Position numbers and translations under genes: made by a program
Part shown: positions 5,658 to 6,870 of the stretch, piece by piece
How positions within the stretch are numbered: position 1 is the first letter of the stretch
Layout: each line of letters begins with the position of its first letter
From: CAYVLI01 sp964452105 [NCBI: uncultured Nitrospinota bacterium]
Lineage (GTDB): Bacteria; JAUXIQ01
NCBI GenBank assembly: GCA_964452105.1
Contig: CAYVLI010000141.1
Location: 1 to 6,870 of the forward strand
DNA length: 6,870 bases
Direction of reading: 5' to 3'
Notes under the pieces: model-generated
What the model was told of the DNA's origin: nothing
Database searches by the model: none
The model's input: the letters and a program-made list of their open reading frames with translations, nothing else

Positions 5658-5880
5658 TACCCTTATCCTTGATATCTAAGCCTTAAATAACATAGCCTGA
5701 TTGATTAAACAACATTATAGGGGGTTAATGAAGGATTTTATAACAAAGTATTTTCAGAATTAGGGCTTTTCTGTCGGCCCTTATTTATCCTTGTATATGG
5801 TTCTTCTTTCATATAATATCCGCTAAGGGCGGCCTAAGCCATATTTTATAGTCTTGAAATATTCTCTGGAGGGGAAAAAT
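5658..5880. other. Divergent intergenic region between sigma operon and acyl-CoA ligase
   Basis: This 223-base AT-rich stretch holds the promoters of two divergent genes and no supportable gene. On the minus strand a TATAAT (5719-5714) lies 57 bases upstream of the sigma-factor ATG. On the plus side an imperfect hairpin, AGGGC (5762-5766) with GCCCT (5777-5781), is followed by TTATTTAT; nothing upstream would need terminating, so its role is unknown. A 9-base direct repeat TTATCCTTG occurs at 5663-5671 and 5785-5793, which could be chance. Confidence 0.5.
5791..5817 (+). promoter_or_regulatory. Probable promoter of the acyl-CoA ligase gene
   Basis: A perfect TATAAT (5812-5817) stands 63 bases before the ligase ATG, with TTGTAT (5791-5796) 15 bases upstream of it as a weak -35. 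Shifting the -35 by one base gives CTTGTA with a 16-base spacer. The -10 is good and the -35 is marginal, so an activator may be needed. Confidence 0.45.
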
Positions 5881-6870
5881 ATGGAAGACAGGGACAAACT
5901 TTTGATGCAGGCTCTCGAAACGATAGACCCCACAAAAGTAACCTTCAAGAAGATATTCGAAGACAGGGCTGAAGAAAAGGGAGACGAAATACTGATTACC
6001 TATCGCGATGAAGCGATATCCTATCGGCAGGTAAACGAGAGGGCCAACCAGCTAGCCCATTCGCTCACGAGCATGGGAGTAAGCAAAGATGACAAAGTCT
6101 GCGTGATGCTCCCTAACAGCCCAGAGTCGGCATACACATGGATGGGACTCTGCAAAGCCGGCATGGTTAACGTCCCCCTGAATACGGCCCTCAAGGGAGA
6201 AGGTTTCTCTTACATAGTAAACCACTCCGATGCAGAGACCATAATAATCAGCCACCGCTATCTGGATTCCTTCCTGGAGATATCGAAAGATTTAAAGAAC
6301 ATCAAGAGGGTCATCGTCGAGTCTGATGAGGCAGGAGAAGATTTCAGTACCCCAGAGGATTCCATACCCTATCAAAGCCTGCTTCAGGGAGAGAAGAGCA
6401 ACCCGGCGGTTGAAATAACACCCGACGATTACGAATCCATCATGTACACCTCCGGAACCACCGGATTGCCGAAAGGCGTACACTATCAGCATTCCCGCGC
6501 TCTGAGCTCGCTGCTGCTCAACACTGTCCTGGGCATCAGAGAAGGGGACGTTTTTTACACCTGTCTTCCTTTATTCCACATCAGCGCCCAGGCCTGCTTC
6601 TGGATGCCCTTGTGCGCAGGGGGGCGACTGGCCCTCGGAGAGAGATTCAGCGCCAGCCGCTTCTGGGATGAAACCGCAAAACATGGCGCGCGTGTGACCA
6701 TGACCCTGGGGGCCATGATACCCATCCTGTGCAATCAACCGCCCGGGGACGGAGAAGGGGACAACCCCGTGGAGTTGGTCATCAGCGCCGCGGCGCCTAA
6801 AAATTTCTGGAAAGATTTCGAATCCCGATTCGACGTAAAAATATTGGAGCTTTACGCTCAAACCGAGGGC
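5881..6870 (+). CDS. AMP-forming acyl-CoA synthetase / ligase (partial, 3' end beyond window)
   Basis: N-terminal 330 residues of an adenylate-forming enzyme, open in frame to the last base; family members usually run to about 500-550 residues, so roughly a third is missing. It activates a carboxylic acid with ATP to an acyl-AMP and transfers it to CoA in the cytoplasm. The phosphate-binding motif YTSGTTGLPKG is at 189-199, preceded by ISYRQVNERANQLAHSL (46-62), typical of the family's N terminus, and LPLFHISAQ (229-237), part of the acid-binding region. ELYAQTEG (323-330) corresponds to the YGxTE nucleotide-binding motif, with Ala in place of the usual Gly after Tyr. Overall style recalls crotonobetaine/carnitine-CoA ligase (CaiC) and medium- to long-chain fatty acyl-CoA ligases; the acid cannot be named from this part. 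The start is firm: GGAGGGG (5868-5874) lies six bases before the ATG. Divergent from the sigma operon, with no visible functional link. Confidence 0.93.
   Translation, partial: MEDRDKLLMQALETIDPTKVTFKKIFEDRAEEKGDEILITYRDEAISYRQVNERANQLAHSLTSMGVSKDDKVCVMLPNSPESAYTWMGLCKAGMVNVPLNTALKGEGFSYIVNHSDAETIIISHRYLDSFLEISKDLKNIKRVIVESDEAGEDFSTPEDSIPYQSLLQGEKSNPAVEITPDDYESIMYTSGTTGLPKGVHYQHSRALSSLLLNTVLGIREGDVFYTCLPLFHISAQACFWMPLCAGGRLALGERFSASRFWDETAKHGARVTMTLGAMIPILCNQPPGDGEGDNPVELVISAAAPKNFWKDFESRFDVKILELYAQTEG

Noticed and set aside
5719-5763. Short plus-strand ORF MKDFITKYFQN followed by a hairpin, resembling a leader peptide with attenuator
   Set aside because: AGGGGG is only three bases from the ATG, no promoter is visible upstream, and the likely ligase promoter lies downstream of it; no run of a regulatory amino acid is present.
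5663-5793. Direct repeat TTATCCTTG in the divergent region as paired regulator sites
   Set aside because: A 9-base match within 223 bases has an appreciable chance of being random, and one copy is simply the complement of the sigma-factor ribosome site.

Overview
The window reads as ordinary bacterial chromosome of medium GC, with tightly spaced genes, no RNA genes, no CRISPR array and no recognisable mobile element. Two secreted-protein genes, an ECF sigma factor with a membrane anti-sigma, and an acyl-CoA ligase fit a free-living, probably Gram-negative-type anaerobe or facultative organism. Desulfobacterota (former Deltaproteobacteria) is my best guess from the protein styles. This is inference only, because there is no rRNA or marker gene to settle it.

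Layout. Positions 13-642 (minus) hold a nitroreductase-family flavoprotein. Positions 787-2118 (minus) hold a class II tRNA nucleotidyltransferase / poly(A) polymerase family enzyme with an HD domain. Its start is ambiguous: a GTG at 2118 with poor ribosome-binding context, or an in-frame ATT at 2157 behind a near-perfect Shine-Dalgarno. An AT-rich divergent promoter region (2119-2287) separates it from a plus-strand, medium-length threonine ammonia-lyase with a C-terminal ACT domain (2288-3496).

Positions 3547-5657 carry four minus-strand genes: ECF sigma factor (5037-5657), overlapping zinc-binding anti-sigma factor with one membrane segment (4519-5040), a small exported protein of unknown function starting at TTG (4065-4511), and, after a 104-base gap with nested inverted repeats, an exported Tyr/His/Arg-rich protein with an 11-residue tandem repeat (3547-3960). 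The first three look like one translationally coupled operon. The fourth is a plausible regulon member or operon tail. A 223-base divergent intergenic region follows, then the start of a plus-strand AMP-forming acyl-CoA synthetase (5881 to the window end, truncated).

How they work together: the sigma/anti-sigma/exported-protein set looks like an envelope-sensing switch, in which a membrane anti-sigma holds the sigma factor until a signal frees it. The two small exported proteins are candidates for a sensor accessory and an output. The nitroreductase, nucleotidyltransferase, threonine ammonia-lyase and acyl-CoA ligase are housekeeping or metabolic genes with no clear functional link to that set. 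I see no convincing evidence of a new defence or mobile system; the sigma-associated exported proteins are the least described part of the window.
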